64,000 nucleotides of DNA from Paramecium octaurelia. Its lineage: Eukaryota; Ciliophora; Oligohymenophorea; Peniculida; Parameciidae. The stretch spans positions 372,001 to 436,000 of the forward strand of contig CAJJDP010000013.1 in the NCBI GenBank assembly GCA_905182995.1, in the 5' to 3' direction. The notes beneath the pieces were generated by a model, which was not told the origin of the DNA, made no database searches, and saw only the letters and a program-made list of their open reading frames with translations. This document shows, in pieces, positions 35,758 to 49,376 of the stretch (its first letter is position 1; each line of letters opens with the position of its first letter). The position numbers and the translations under genes are program-made.

Positions 35758-36266
35758 TTAATTATAATATAGATATTTTAATTCATCACAAAATTCATGA
35801 ATTTTCAGGGAATTAATAAGTAATAATTAGAATAGAATTGAATTGAATTGGATACAATCTGTAATAATAATCAAATGATTCAAAAATGAAAATCAAACCC
35901 TTTCTTAATAAGCTAGCACCTTATTTTGAATATCTAAACTCTTTAGGATCATCTATTGGAATTTTGAAATGTATTGTTTCTGATTTTATAATAATTTTAA
36001 TTAAATTAAATTGAAAATATTATCAAAAAAATACTAAACTTTATAGGCCTTTAGACAAAAGTCTTATATAATTTACAACTAAATAGTCGCATAGTTATCA
36101 ATCTGGATAATTTTATCAAGTATAAAATATATATTTCATCGATAAGAATGAAAGATATTATTCTATTTTAAAATGAGGATAATATTCAAAGATACGATGA
36201 TATTTTAATAGAATAGTAATTATGACAAACAAAGATTAGATTGCTAAATATATGAAGAAATAATAT
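35758..36266. other. Unassigned 509 bp with a weak short frame
   Basis: A plus-strand frame from ATG at about 35,886 encodes a 42-residue peptide (MKIKPFLNKLAPYFEYL ...) and further short protein-like frames lie downstream to about 36,330. I could not join them with plausible introns, and they partly oppose the end of the next minus-strand gene. It may be a gene relic or chance. Confidence 0.3.
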
Positions 36267-38446
36267 TCACTCTAAATTATTGTTTTTGCTGGATCCATTT
36301 AAAGAAAAAGAGCACATTCTGATTTAAATACTCTTGATTGAAAGATCTGTATTTTCTTGATTAATTTCCCATTCATCTTCTTATTATATTTATTATGTAT
36401 TCTAAATTTTCTGCTCTGAGATAAGATTTTATGTATTTTTTTCCACTATTTATTATTAAGTAAAATTATCAAGCCATTGAACCCTTTTTTTAATTTTGAC
36501 ATCATTTGTATTAATTCTTTATTCAATTGAAGTCTTCTCTGTCTTTGCTTACTAGTAATTACTTTTTTGTGTTCTTTCTTCAAAGCAAAACGCCTAGAAA
36601 TTTTATAAAGAATTTAAACTGTCACGCCCTTTATTAATATCACATTTTTATTTAGAAAGTAACTAATCCATTTGAATGACAAAGATCCAAAGAACTATAT
36701 CCTAGGATCTAGGCTCTTCTACATAATTGATCAAATTATCATCAAATTTGTATAGTTGAGACTTTTTAAACTTTACAATTAATTCAACTTCTTGGTCTGA
36801 TATTTTAACACAGGAATAAAGCACATTGTTAAAATACACTCCATATTTTGGTTTTGATTTCATAAGATCAGCATTTTCTTAGGGGACTTTGACGCACTTG
36901 GAATAGTAAACCAGCATTCCAGTTTTGAGTAACGCTATCGATCTTTGATTGTGGAAGAGAAAGCTGTTGTTCAATTTCTTTGCTTTTAATACTCTGCCTT
37001 GTAAATAAGATTTGATCTTGAACTATTATTTGCCTTAGTGAGATTAAAATTAGTTGTTCATATAAATAATAAATATCATTTTACTAAATTCAATTGATCT
37101 GTAATGAATTCCTCCATATGTTCTGGTTTATTTGCCTAACAATAAAGATCGTAAAGCACCGATATCATTTCGTTTCTACCTGGATGATCTTGCGGTAATT
37201 TGTTCTTAAGTTGGGTGGCAAGATCAAAAAACTTTCTTTTGAGTGTTTTTTCTAATTACTAATTTTATGGATCCATCTATTTGATTCTTCTTTTGGTTGC
37301 CTTCATGGCTTTGGCCATATAGTCATAGAGTTAGATGGATCCGCAATCTTCTTATGGCAATTATTTAATCATATTCTCAATTTTATAGATGATGGTTTTA
37401 ACAGTTTGGGCATCATTGGCGATTAGGATTTAATTCAAATTTGATATCATATCTGATAATATTTTTTTAGAATAAACTAGTTATTGCTTATCAAGTTCAT
37501 CTTGGAGCATTTATTTAAGTTTTTGAATTTTGATTTCTAATTTATCATCATTATACTAATCATGTTGATAAAAAGTTTCATCACAAGGAATTTAATGCAT
37601 AACTGTAAGTTCTAATTGTTGATTAGAATTTCTAACTCTTGATTTAGCTAACTTTTATTCTAGAACCTATGAGACATTAAGAACAGGCTGTTTTTGCATC
37701 TCAAATTTATTCAAGAATTCAGTCACCAAATTGGACATCAAGTTTAATTCTGATTCCTTAATGAAGTTAATAGATATAGAATACTTTTTTAACTTGATTT
37801 TGTGACACATTTAATTAGGATATTTCAGATTGATTGACCTTGTCAATAATTTAGGAATACTCTTTTAAAACTTATTTTGCATCAACTTAGATTTTAGATT
37901 TAATGTTTGGATCATTGTTTGATTTCTTTAGATCATCTGCATAGGCTTGTAGCAATCCCATCACTTTATCTTTTAAAACAGACATGTCATCATAGAGTTC
38001 TTCTTCTAAATAGCTTTTTTCAATGATTTCGGTAACCTCTGCCTTAGGCTAAAAGTATGGATTCTTGCCAAAGGTTCCGCGATAACTCTAATTCTCTTGT
38101 ACTTGCTCTTATTGTTTTTATTATATTACCTATGTAGGTTAAACTAAGAATGGAGATAGATTATACCGATTCCAATAGGGTTGTTAAATTGATTTTGGCA
38201 CATGGATTCTTCCTATTCTGAAACTATGGAAAAGTCACTAAGCATCTTTGAGAGATTGGCTTGATCAATTTCCCTTAGAATTTGAACTTACCCATTCCTG
38301 GGTTATGCCTATTTTCCGAAAGTCTCTCTAGGTGAGTTGGGTCTAACTTAAAATGTAAATCTATCTTCATTATTATTATTTTGTTCATATTTGTTGATGA
38401 TGTTTTGGGCAGATTATCTAGAATTAGAACTTGATGAATTATTCAT
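36267..38446 (-). CDS. Helical protein with C-terminal PH-like domain
   Basis: About 690 residues; several introns, not all fixed. The N-terminus is MNNSSSSNSRQSAQNIINKY with a disordered S/N/Q-rich region. A helical, coiled-coil middle follows (EELYDDMSVLKDKVMGLL, VKEYSQIID-type, KLEIKIQKLKQMLQDELDK). A C-terminal segment then has the alternation of a PH fold (RSIALLKTGMLVYYSKCV, KPKYGVYFNNVLYSCVKI, VELIVKFKKSQLYKF) with a late tryptophan (DIVLWIFVIQ). A polar tail (EERTQKSNYQQAKTEKTS) runs to TGA 36267. The PH assignment is by pattern only. Its ATG lies 20 bp from the divergent PI 4-kinase ATG; a phosphoinositide link would be attractive but is inference. Confidence 0.6.
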
Positions 38447-38466
38447 TCTAATAATTAATATAAAAA

Positions 38467-40631
38467 ATGTCCAAATTTAAAGATTAACCTACCTCTTCTC
38501 AAATAGGTTGCGGCTGCTTTGGGGGCTCCTATTAGAAAACTATGTATAATATGAATTTGATTTTAGGACTAAGTTCTCTCACATAGAGATAGATGATGAG
38601 ATTGTATAGGCATAAATAATCTTGGAAATGATTTACAGAGGCTAGAATGCAATTTACGCTTTGTCTCACTGTAAACTGAACCCAAACTTAGTCCTAATGT
38701 AATTCAGAGATGATTTAGAGTACTTTATTCCACAACTAATCACTCAAATATTATATAAATAGTAGGAATATGTGCTTAATTTTATTCTTAAGGCTGCTGA
38801 GGTAGATTTCTTCTTTGCTCATACATTCTTCTTTGCATGGAGATCCATTGTAAATGCTTGCTCTCCAGAAATTGAAAATTATTTGAGACTGTTTTTGTCA
38901 ACATTAGATAGAGTTTACAAAAAGACTCTCCTAATAGCTGCTTATTATGAGAACCATCAATTCAATTAAGGCATAGAACAACAGATTTCTAAAGGGATGC
39001 CTCTTGTACAATAAGTAAATACATTACCTGACAGAATTCAAGCATATGGCACATTATTTTATTCAAATCATGTTTTTGATGATACTTTGCATTTGGCGAA
39101 CTATTAATCTATATTTAGATAAGCTAAATCTTCAGGGTTCTGTTCTAATATAGATTTTTGGGATGATATCATATATATTTCCTAAAAGTAAATATGTATT
39201 ATAAGATTCTAGTTTACATTTGGCAGATCCTAAAATAATATCTCTAAAGGCAGATATCCAAAAAATAAACAGAGGTTTGCCCGCTGCTGTTTATGTGCCA
39301 TTCCAGGGAGTGAGAAATTATGTTGTACTTAATATCGTTGTTGATGAATGCAAAGTATTCACTACAAAATGTAGATCCCCATTTTATTTATGTCTCGAAA
39401 TTTATAGGCCTGAAGAAGAAGCCGAATTAATTCCTAATCCACTAAGAAATAGTCACATGTCCATTCCAAAAACAGTTGGGAAAATGGAAAGTAAGAATAG
39501 CATTGAAAATAATGAAACATAAGATTGTACAAGAAATAGACCTACTTATCTCTGTAAAATTGTGGAAGAAGAAGAGGAAGCTGAGGATAATTAGCAGGAT
39601 TTGACACAATTCAGTAACATCCTGAAAGATAATGATGTCTCACACTCTTACTATGAGGATTTAAATAGTTTAGTATCAATCTAAGCTAGTTCAACCAAAC
39701 AATAGAATAAGATGTCAAAAAAAGAATTGACTGACTCTATTTTTGGTTGCGATAATTCAGATAGAATCAGAAGTAATTCTCCTTTTAGAAATTTCAAATC
39801 GTGGAAATTAGTACATCTTATTGTTAAATCTGGAGATGACTTAAGATAAGAGTAATTCGCAATGCAATTAATCTCGACTTTTGATTAGATATTCAAAATT
39901 GAATAATTGAAACTGTAATTGACTACTTACGAAGTGATATCTTTAGGACCTGGCTATGGTTTAATAGAAGTAGTGAAGGATGCCCTATCCATAGATTCGA
40001 TTAAAAAGAAACTAAGTGATATATTACAAATTAAGTGTTTGAGTTCGTATTTTAAGTATTTAATAATAATAATAATTAGCTTAAACTCATCTCAAGCCAT
40101 GGTATCCAATTTTTTAAACAGTTTAGTTGCATATAGTCTAGTCTGTTATTTTTTATAAATCAAAGATAGACACAATGGCAATATTTTGTTACATCGAGAT
40201 GGTTACATAGTTCATGTAGATTTTGGATTTTTTCTATCTCGTGCTCCCAAGGGTAGTTTGGAAAAGGATGTGCCCTTTAAATTGACAGAGGAGTATGTGC
40301 AGATATTAGGTGGATACGACTCCAATTTATTCAAGAGGTTTAGGAAGATGTTCTTTGAAGGATTCAAGGCAATCAGAAAGCACAAGGACAAAATAATGTT
40401 GTTAGTAAAAACGATGGAGAATTCGAATTTGAACTGTTTTAAGGAAAAAACTCTAGTTGAGTTGGAGAGGAGATTCTTAGAAAGTGATCTTTCGGAAACC
40501 CAATTGTATGTGCAATGTCAAAAGTAAGTATTTATAGTAAATATGAAAGATTAATAGATTTGAGTAGAGGAAACTGGAGGGCTAATTGGTATGACAAATA
40601 TTAATACTATTTTTAAGGTATTATGTATTGA
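38467..40631 (+). CDS. PI4KB: Phosphatidylinositol 4-kinase beta (type III)
   Basis: Makes PI4P, chiefly at the Golgi. Introns of 23, 25, 24 and 26 nt give 688 residues. The N-terminus MSKFKDQPTSSQIGCGCFGG is followed by a PIK/lipid-kinase-unique helical domain (EYFIPQLITQILYKQQEY). An insert with acidic and Ser-rich sequence comes next, then the kinase core: SWKLVHLIVKSGDDLRQEQF, LVCYFLQIKDRHNGNILLH (catalytic loop), HVDFGFFLSRAPKG (DFG), and KLTEEYVQILGGYDSNLFKR. The C-terminal GNWRANWYDKYQYYFQGIMY matches the short type III beta ending. The protein lacks the long repeat region of PI4KA, so PI4KB is the better call. A start split from its exon by an intron was considered, but ATG 38467 upstream is in frame. 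Confidence 0.94.
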
Positions 40632-40751
40632 TTTAAATTAATTTTTGAAATTTTATTATTTAAGTACTATTATCTAATTCATTGATAAATAAAGTAAAAA
40701 TTCAGCTTAAATCTTCCCATTTTGATACAGTAATTCATTAATAAAAAAAAA

Positions 40752-43700
40752 ATGCTAAAATCAATTGTTTTAATCAGTTTAATTTGCTGTTCTGCTTGCA
40801 TGTTTTGCAATTACTATCCGATGGATCCATTATCATGCATTAGTAAAACCGAAGGAATAATGTGTAATTATTGAGTCTTAGCAATAGGTCAATTTAGTGT
40901 ATTTGAAAATGCCTGTGTGCCGACCTAGAGTACCAATTTAGGATGTAGTCCATAATTGAATAAGAGGGCTTGTTTGAGTTAGATTAGAAACATCGATGGA
41001 AACGAAGCAAAATGTAAGAATTGAATAAATAATTTTAAGGTTATTTTGGAACAAGATGTATAGAGGCAAAAGAACATTACTTATAAAACCTAGGATGTTC
41101 ATCATTATTCAATCGAAACTCCTGTGCAAGTGTTAAGGGGAAGACGTGTTATTGGGATGGGGTTTAGTGCCAATAAATTAAAACCTAATTCGTAGAGGCA
41201 CAGAATTGTAAGTCAGCCTACAACGTACCGGTAACTCCTAGTGCATGTGCATTGATTGTGGGAGTAAAGTGCAAAAGTGGTTTATTCCAAAATGATTATG
41301 AATGCTAAGATGTCTCAGAGACGGAAGTGAACACTCTTGGATGCAAAACCGAAGGATTGAACAAAGACACTTGTCTATAGATTCAAGGATAGAAGTGTAA
41401 GATTTATAAACATTATCTATAGGTATATTTGAAAACAACTAATGTAATGAAAGTGCTAAGAATAATGGTTGCGATGACTATATTAATAAGGATTCATGTT
41501 TGGCTATTGTATCTTCTGAAATTACTTGTGTTTGGAAGCAGAATAAGTGTTAAGTTCTAATTTTAGATAATCTAAAATCCTGTGAAGATTATGTGAATGT
41601 AAGTCCGAGTGTCTGTGCCTCTCAAGAAGGATACTGTTAATTTAAAGACGGAAATTGTATTAAACCAGAATTACACAATTAAAAATGCAATGATTTGGGA
41701 CTAAGCAGATTGAGTTGCTTATCCATAAAGGATGATAATTGCACTTTTATTAACAATAGATGTGAATAGTTGAATGAAGTCGAGTTGAGTCAAATATCAT
41801 GTGAGGAATTGAATGAAGATGCTTGTGTTAATGTAAAAACCTAATTCCAATTCTGTAAATGGACTGGGGAAGAATGCGTAGGAATGTTTATTAACCAAGA
41901 TATAGATTGTCCAATTCAAAATGAAAATAACTTATTCAAATTCAATGGCAATATATGTTAAGCCATATCTAAGCCAGGAGTCAAATGCAAGTATAACCCT
42001 CGATCTCATTTATGTGAAAAGACTATTGAAAGTGACACTTGCACTACTCCGTTTTTAAATCTGAATGCATGTGTTTCTATCTTAAAAAATGCTTGTTAAT
42101 GGACTAGTTCTGGGTGCAAGTATGCCACAATAATACAAGAACAGACTAGTTGTCTAGATCTAGGTTTTGCAAATCAAATAGCCTGTTCTTAGATATTGAA
42201 ATCTGACGAGGATGGTTGCTATTATGACATCAATTCATAATAGTGTAGATTAGTTAATGATTAATTGCTAAACGAGATTAAATGTACAGGAATGGGATTG
42301 AATAGAATAGGTTGTGCACTAGTGTTAACTACTGGCTAACTGTGTAGATGGTACAACAACTAATGTTAGCAGATCAAACATAAGAATGACGTATAGGCTA
42401 TATATTGCCTACAAATGCAATATGTAAATCCTGCCACTTGTGCATTAGTAGAGGCCGGTAATGAAGTATGTAGATATGAAAAAAATGCTAAGGGATGTGT
42501 CAATAGTTTGAATACTGAGACTATGACATGCTCATTTCCTGGGTTAAATGCTTATGCTTGTGCTCAAATTCTGTTAAAAAGTTGTTATTACGATAAGGAT
42601 TTATGGTAATGTAAGCAGATAACAGTTATTACTGCCAATACAATAGTAAAAAAATAGACTGACAAGTTGTTATTGAATTCAGACTGTGTCACAAGTTCAC
42701 CTACTCCTGATGTTTGTAGATCAATCACCAAAGCAAGTGCAAAGTGTTCTTGGCTGTATAGAGAGAACAGATGTTCTAATTAATATGTCACATTTAATGA
42801 GAGTTGTTTGGATTATAATTCATAGTATACTGGGAAGAGTATATTGATTAATGCTAATGTATGTGCTTCCATTGAGATGGAGTAACCCGATTATGATGCT
42901 TTGAAAGGGCCATTGATAGATAAAATGAAAGGATATTGTATTTATGAGGGTGGCAATTGCACAGTTTTCAAAGGTATCTGTGGAACCCCTTGTTGCAGTG
43001 AATTTGTGGGTATTAATTCACATGTTTGTGGCCGTTATTCGACAGGACAATATTGCTATTTTAGTAATGAGTTAAAATGCACTGAACTCACAATTGACAC
43101 GGTGGATATTACAATAGAGAAATAAGTAAAGGACTATTACAATACACTGCAATTGAAATGTTCATACATGAATAAGAATTCTTGTCATATGATTGAGTGG
43201 TCAACTCAATAGAGATGTTATTTCAACGGGAATCTATGTGTCAATATCAATTACAGTTTGTATCCAAATTTGGCCATATTTACTGATGCAACTGCCATCC
43301 TCAATAAGTATGCTTGTTTAGCAATTGAAGCCATGAAGACAGACGTCAATTCTGCATTGTTTTTTGGATACCAAGGCAAAAATTGCAAGAAGGATCCAGA
43401 TATCATAGATGTAACAGATTGTGGATCAACAGAGTTGAACAGCAATGCTTGTTAAATGAAATATCCTGAAATATATTGTAGATGGTCGAAATCAGAATTG
43501 AAATGTCAGAGTGTAGATGCTTACTATGTTGAGAATTTATCATATTGTGATTAAAATTTGAATGAATTTGCTTGTGTAAACATCCAAAAAGCAAGTTGTT
43601 TCTTCTCTTATTAGACACACAAATGCACAGATGCACCTACCTTAGTAGAGTGTAAGTATTTTGGATCTACCACAGGTACTGTCAGTAGATTGGCATGTAT

Positions 43701-46700
43701 GAATATCAAATTAGACGGTTAAATCTGTGGATATGATGATAAAAAGCATGTGTGTAAAGATGTGAATGCGGAATCAGATACTTGTGATTTGCCAGATGGG
43801 AACTCCATAGCTTGTTTTGCAAAAACTAAAGGGGATTGCAGATGGGATGATAAGGAAATGTTATGTTACGAAAATGATAAGCCTCTCACTTAATTAGGAT
43901 GTGAGGACAATGTCAATATGGTAATCTGTCTGAAAATAACTACTCAGCCATGTGAATGGGATATCCTGAAATTAAAATGCTTAAGATTGAAGAGCAATCA
44001 ACCATAGTTGATAATCGCTGATAATCTATACAATGCTGAGGCGTGTGTACAAGTCTTCGGAGCACCATACAGATATGATCCAGCTACTTACTTATGCAGT
44101 CCAATTACACCTGCTGATATTTATAAGGAGTAAAAGGAACCTGAAGACCCACTCGAACCTAATATCCTGTGTGATGGCAGTATGTTACTCAATGTTGACG
44201 CCTGTTTATTCAGTACAATGCTTCAGAAATGCTATTTTGACAAATCCTAAAGTGCAGAAAATAGATGTAAAGCTTTTACTGGGATTCAAACATCCTGTGA
44301 TTCACCCTATCAAATCAGTTTACAAATGTGTGCAGAAGTACCATAAGCATGTTATTTTGTTAAATCAACCTATGAATGCAAATACATTAAGGTTGAAGAC
44401 TCAACTAAATGTAGCGATTTAAGAGACCAATCGGATGAATATTTGTTTAATAAGATAGCCTGTGCATCTATCAACTATGAATTTGCAGAGTATGGTGGAA
44501 CATTGCAATGTTTTAAGTCTCCAGATCCCGACAGTCAACCTGACCAAGAATTCTTACAATAATGCAGAGTTGAGAAATACTGTAAATGGGATCAATTGAC
44601 AACTACATGTTAACTTATGTCTCTGAAAAAATTGGATTGGATGGAAGAATAAGTAGATATTACAGATGCTGATGGAAATACCACGAAAGGAATAAAAAGA
44701 TGGTGCGAAGAGGAAGTGATTGATTTTTCGGATGACTGCTCAAACATATATAGTAAAGGAGCATGTTTACAACTATCATCTGTGTGTGCATTTGATATTC
44801 AAATGGGAGGTTGTTTTGAAATTGCTGGAAATGAGAAATAAATCTTATCATGTGAAGGTGTCATTGGCAATAATTGTTTAAAGTCCAGAAATCCCAATGC
44901 CCCATGTGTTATAGATGATTCGACAAGCATCATATTTCCTAAGATTGATCTTTGTGATGCATATCCGAATAGTGAGGAATAGGTGTGTAAATAGACAGCA
45001 CCTGCTAAATGCAAGGATGCTGAAGGATTAGGAAAAGTGAGTCCTATTGTTTGTAGTAAGGTTAGCGATAATTGTTACTATGATGGCACTAAGTGTTCTT
45101 CAGATACAAAAAAGAAAAAATGCAATGAAACATTCAGTTAACTTGCCTGTCTATCTAATGGATGTGATTTTAGTTTAGGATATTGCCAGTAAGTATATAC
45201 ATCACCATCTTTCGATTCAACGTCTCCTTTTTATCTTTATTAATGTCAATACATCAGCAAGTTGAGTGTTTCGAGTTTAGTCAAAAGATAAGTTTGTGTA
45301 TAAATGGATTTTCCTTGTGCATTCTAAAATGAATAATGTGTAGCAGCAGCATAAGCTACGTGTTCGTCTCTTAATTAATTGCCAGTCACTAAACAAACAT
45401 GCATTTATTGTATTGGTGGATCGTATGCTTATGATTCAAACACTAATTATTGTAATTCATTGGTGGCACAGTAAACAGGGTGTTAGGATGCAAATAAGGA
45501 TGGTTGTTTAAGTATGACAACTGGTAAGAATTGTACTTGGAAAAATGGGCAATGTGTTGAATAAAGTGATTTAGATGTATCAAAACTCAAAGATTGTTCT
45601 TAAACTAATTCATATGGTTGTCCCAAAGTTTCCAATTCTTGTTGGAAGTCTCCATCAACTAAGTTTTGTTCGATGGTCGATATATATTCATCCTGCAAAT
45701 TAATTAAACAATAGAATGGAAATGAGTTGGCATGTATAATCAGTAACTTATAATCATGTTAATGGTTAAACAACGCATGTGAAGATTATTCATTAGATAG
45801 TTTGGATTGCACTAAGGCTAATAAATTTGGTTGTTTAAACTTAACCAAAGTGTCTTGTGGATGGTCAGATGAAGATTAAAAATGTTATTCAATTCTATAT
45901 AAAAAACCAGTCACAGTATGCACTGATTTCTTTGATTCAACTAAGAAGCTAATTAAATTCAATGCTAAGTCATGTTCAGAAATTAAAGATGTGGCTTGTT
46001 TTAGAGACAGAACTTAAAAATGCAATTCGATTGGAATTAAAGATAAAATAACATGTGCAACAACGGGATTAAATAAATTAGGTTGTTATCTAAACTCAAC
46101 TGGCTATTGTTAATTTGTTGATGGACAATGCCAAGCCATTCCTGACTTAAGCAAGGTTACTTGCACTTCTCCAATCAATTTCGTAGCATGTTTCAGTCTT
46201 AATTTGACTTGTAAATTCGCAGATATTATGTGTCAGGATTATGATGTGAGTACATTCACAACTATTGCTTAGATCACTAAAGTGGAAACATTCCCTTATT
46301 CACCCTCTGTGTGTTAATATTATAAAGAATTGGAAGGAAAACAGTTGATACTGATTTATGATTCAGTCAAAGGATGTTGTGTAGATGGTAATCAAGATAA
46401 ACCATTCATTTATAATTGCAATTCCCCAGGCCTAAATGAATTGACATGTTTGAAGTAGACAAAACCGACTTGTCAATTTGTGAACGGTCAATGTTCAACC
46501 TTAACGAATAAGACTATTAATGAATCCAAGATATGTGATCCCACATTTAATTGGAATGCCTGTGTCTAATTAAAATTAAGATGCAAGTTCTATTAAAACA
46601 AATGTCAACCAGTTGAGGATTCTGAAACTTGTGTAGCTTTAGCCAACATTAAAGCATCCCCATTGACATGTTCCAGTAGATTAATTGATTAAAATACTTG

Positions 46701-48966
46701 CATTTTCGATTCAGTCACCTACACTTGCATAATATCTGCATCCACTACTTTGTCTTGCACTTAGAATGGACTGAATAAATATGGATGCGTCATGAAGACT
46801 GACTTGGAATTCTGTAGATTCAATGATATCACGAGTACTTGCATTTCCACTTACGAAACCAATTTAACCTGTTAGCACTTCACAAATGAAAACAAATGTC
46901 TATTTATTAAGACTGCTAAACAGTATTGTAAATTTGACAATGGATGTACAGCAATCGATCCTCTTCAAGTAGTGTCTTGTTATAATTTGACTCCTACTAA
47001 TCCTATGACGTGTACAGCTGCAGAGTCAGTAGCTTGTAAATATGACAGAGTCACATAAAAGTGTGTTTCAGTACTTGCAGACATGGATTTGAATGAACCT
47101 TCATCTAATATGATATCATTTAACAAATTAGCATGCATGAAATATCAAACAGATGGCAAATAAGTTATCTATACAACTGAGGGATGTGTGGAAGTTGATA
47201 TAGAAGACTTAGCCAATCTGACTTGTGATTAACCAGTAAATCAATTTACCTGCTCGTAAATCACTAATCCAACTTAGTATTGTATTTATAAGGATTACAA
47301 ATGCTAATTTATTTTGCCAACAGAAATCACAGTGAAATCTTGTGAGAGTATCGGTTATGTAAATCAATAAGAATATTGCGAATAAGCTGACGATGTGCCT
47401 TGCAAATTCAACTCATTTACTAAATTATGCGAATAAATCGATTTGGATTCAGACCCTATTACATCTTGTGTGAGAGGAATAAACAAATAGGCATGTGAAT
47501 CCTTGGCCTCTTGCAGATTCGATTAGTTTTGTTTAGAAACCGCAAAGAGTTGTTCAGGCAGTGCAGACTGTACTAATGTGAGTGCACAACCTTGCAAATT
47601 AGATAATAGCAATAATTGTGCATTGGCCACTGAATTAGCCACTATGAATTGTGATCAAATAGTTAATAAATTTGGATGCATATAGATCTCAACTCCCCTC
47701 TAATATTGTCGCTTTTCATCATCAAAATGCTAATAAGAAGATCTAATCATATTCAAAAACGAGGACTGTGAGAACATAACCAACATCAATTCCCCTTACT
47801 TCTGTGAATAACCAACCGATATTGCCTGTCGCTACGATCAGTTCCAAAACAGATGTGTAGAGTCTCTGCCTACTGATAATCTGGACTGCATCAGAGGCTT
47901 AAATGAATATGCTTGTCTCAAATACACTAAACCTACTCTAAGATGCAGATTTACTGACTTTTGTTATGGACCAACTCAACCGATGTTCGAGTGTGACAAC
48001 ACTTTATTTGATTGTTGTAACAAGGCTCCTGATATGAATACTTGTCTCTTGCAGAATCTACTGGATTGCCAATGGGATGGCACTAAGTGTCTCAAATATA
48101 CTGATCCTATCACCACATGCACTCTACTCAATACTTCCAAACTCACTTGTATCAAATCTACTGACAAAAATTGCGTGTTCAATCTATCTACTAAGTCTTG
48201 TGTCTAAATTCTAGAACCTACTTCATGTGATCAATTGCAATCTGCTGAACAATGTTAGATGGTCCTCTCCTTGCCCTGCATTTGGATCAATGAATAGTGC
48301 AAATATCATGAATCCACAGTCTTTGAATAATGCACAGATATCACTTCTGCTTTTGGATCCATGAGAGCCTGTCTCAATATTGTAAGATCTGGACAAATGT
48401 GTTAATTTAAAGAAGGCCAATGTTCCTCCTACTTCCATGACTCCGATGACTGTCTAGATAACATCAATAAAGTAGCTTGTGTCAGTTAGGCTACTACCAA
48501 ATGCTATTGGAAAGTTGAAACTGTTCAAATCAAAAAGCTCAAGACTTCTTAACCTATACCTGTTGATTTTGGCACTTGTGCTTCTTTTGTCGATGATAAA
48601 ATCACTCTTTGTAATGAAAATCTCAGTTATTTATCCTGTTTATCTATCACCACTCTGAATTAAAATTGCAAATGGCTCAATGGACAATGCATTTCCATAC
48701 CCGAATCTGATTCCATTGTTACACCTCAAACTCATGCCCTTGTCAATGTGAATGCTTGCACTCTTGTCAATACAGACCCTGTCTATTATGATTCTAAACA
48801 GCACTTTTGTGTCAAAGTTTAGCCTACTGATTCAATTGCCTGTTTGCCACCTACCCCGGGATTAAACATGAAAGCGTGTCTTACTATCACCAACTAAAGA
48901 TGCAGATGGAATTTCGAAAAGCAATAATGCGAATTCTCTAAATCTAAAATTAGCAGGTAGCTTTGA
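40752..48966 (+). CDS. Giant Cys-rich surface-antigen-like protein, 2,714 residues
   Basis: Has a signal peptide (MLKSIVLISLICCSACMFC) and then more than thirty Cys-rich modules of about 60-80 residues with recurring forms such as NACVSILKNACQW..GCKY, RLACMNIK, NRIGCALVL and CxWDxxxxxC. Three introns (18, 26, 26 nt) lie in the first 700 nt; the remaining 7.5 kb is one uninterrupted frame. The module pattern is that of the Paramecium surface-antigen domain of variable immobilisation antigens. Unlike those antigens there is no tandem central repeat block I can see. The C-terminus (NFEKQQCEFSKSKISRQL) is polar with no hydrophobic GPI-attachment tail, so a secreted or differently anchored relative is more likely. 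Stop TGA 48964. Confidence 0.85.
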
Positions 48967-49315
48967 TTTACAAATTATCAATCTTTACATTTAAAATCAT
49001 ATTATTATATTTCATCAGTATTATAATAACTTTTAAATTTCAGTCCACTATTCTAATCCTCCAATCAACTTATAATAACTAATCTTCTCGATGCATCTAA
49101 ACTAAATTATGTTAGTTTAAATTCAAGGAACTTATGCATTATTTTTAGTTTAAACATAAGTAACCAAAGGTTTATCTAAATTCTAACAATTCTGCACTCT
49201 AGTGAAATCTCATTAAGTAATATCAAGAAATTCAATACTCATATAAATGAAGCATTAATAATAACAATATATAATTTAATACTTATAATTCTAAATGACT
49301 CAAATTATAAATGCT
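48967..49315. other. Intergenic, possible short frames only
   Basis: A 349-bp spacer after the Cys-rich gene and before the third RNA gene. Two overlapping plus-strand frames lack TGA for about 300 bases but read as compositionally ordinary AT-rich sequence, so I do not call a gene. Confidence 0.4.
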
Positions 49316-49356
49316 TCCCATAAAAATAAATAATCATTTAAATCTTCTTGATATAG
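49316..49356 (+). promoter_or_regulatory. External pol III-type promoter (TCCCATAA + TATA-like)
   Basis: TCCCATAA at 49316-49323 and GATATAG at 49350-49356. From the first C of this element to the conserved CATGCTA is 65 nt here and 64 nt in the other two copies. The TATA-like box ends 21 positions before the closing stem in all three. Most intervening sequence differs, so the retained elements stand out. Confidence 0.68.
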
Positions 49357-49376
49357 GTTTATTCACAATAGTAATC

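Noticed and set aside
43251-43636. Minus-strand ORFs inside the Cys-rich gene
   Set aside because: The plus-strand frame is continuous with regularly spaced cysteines for 7.5 kb; the opposite ORFs are short and lack such structure.
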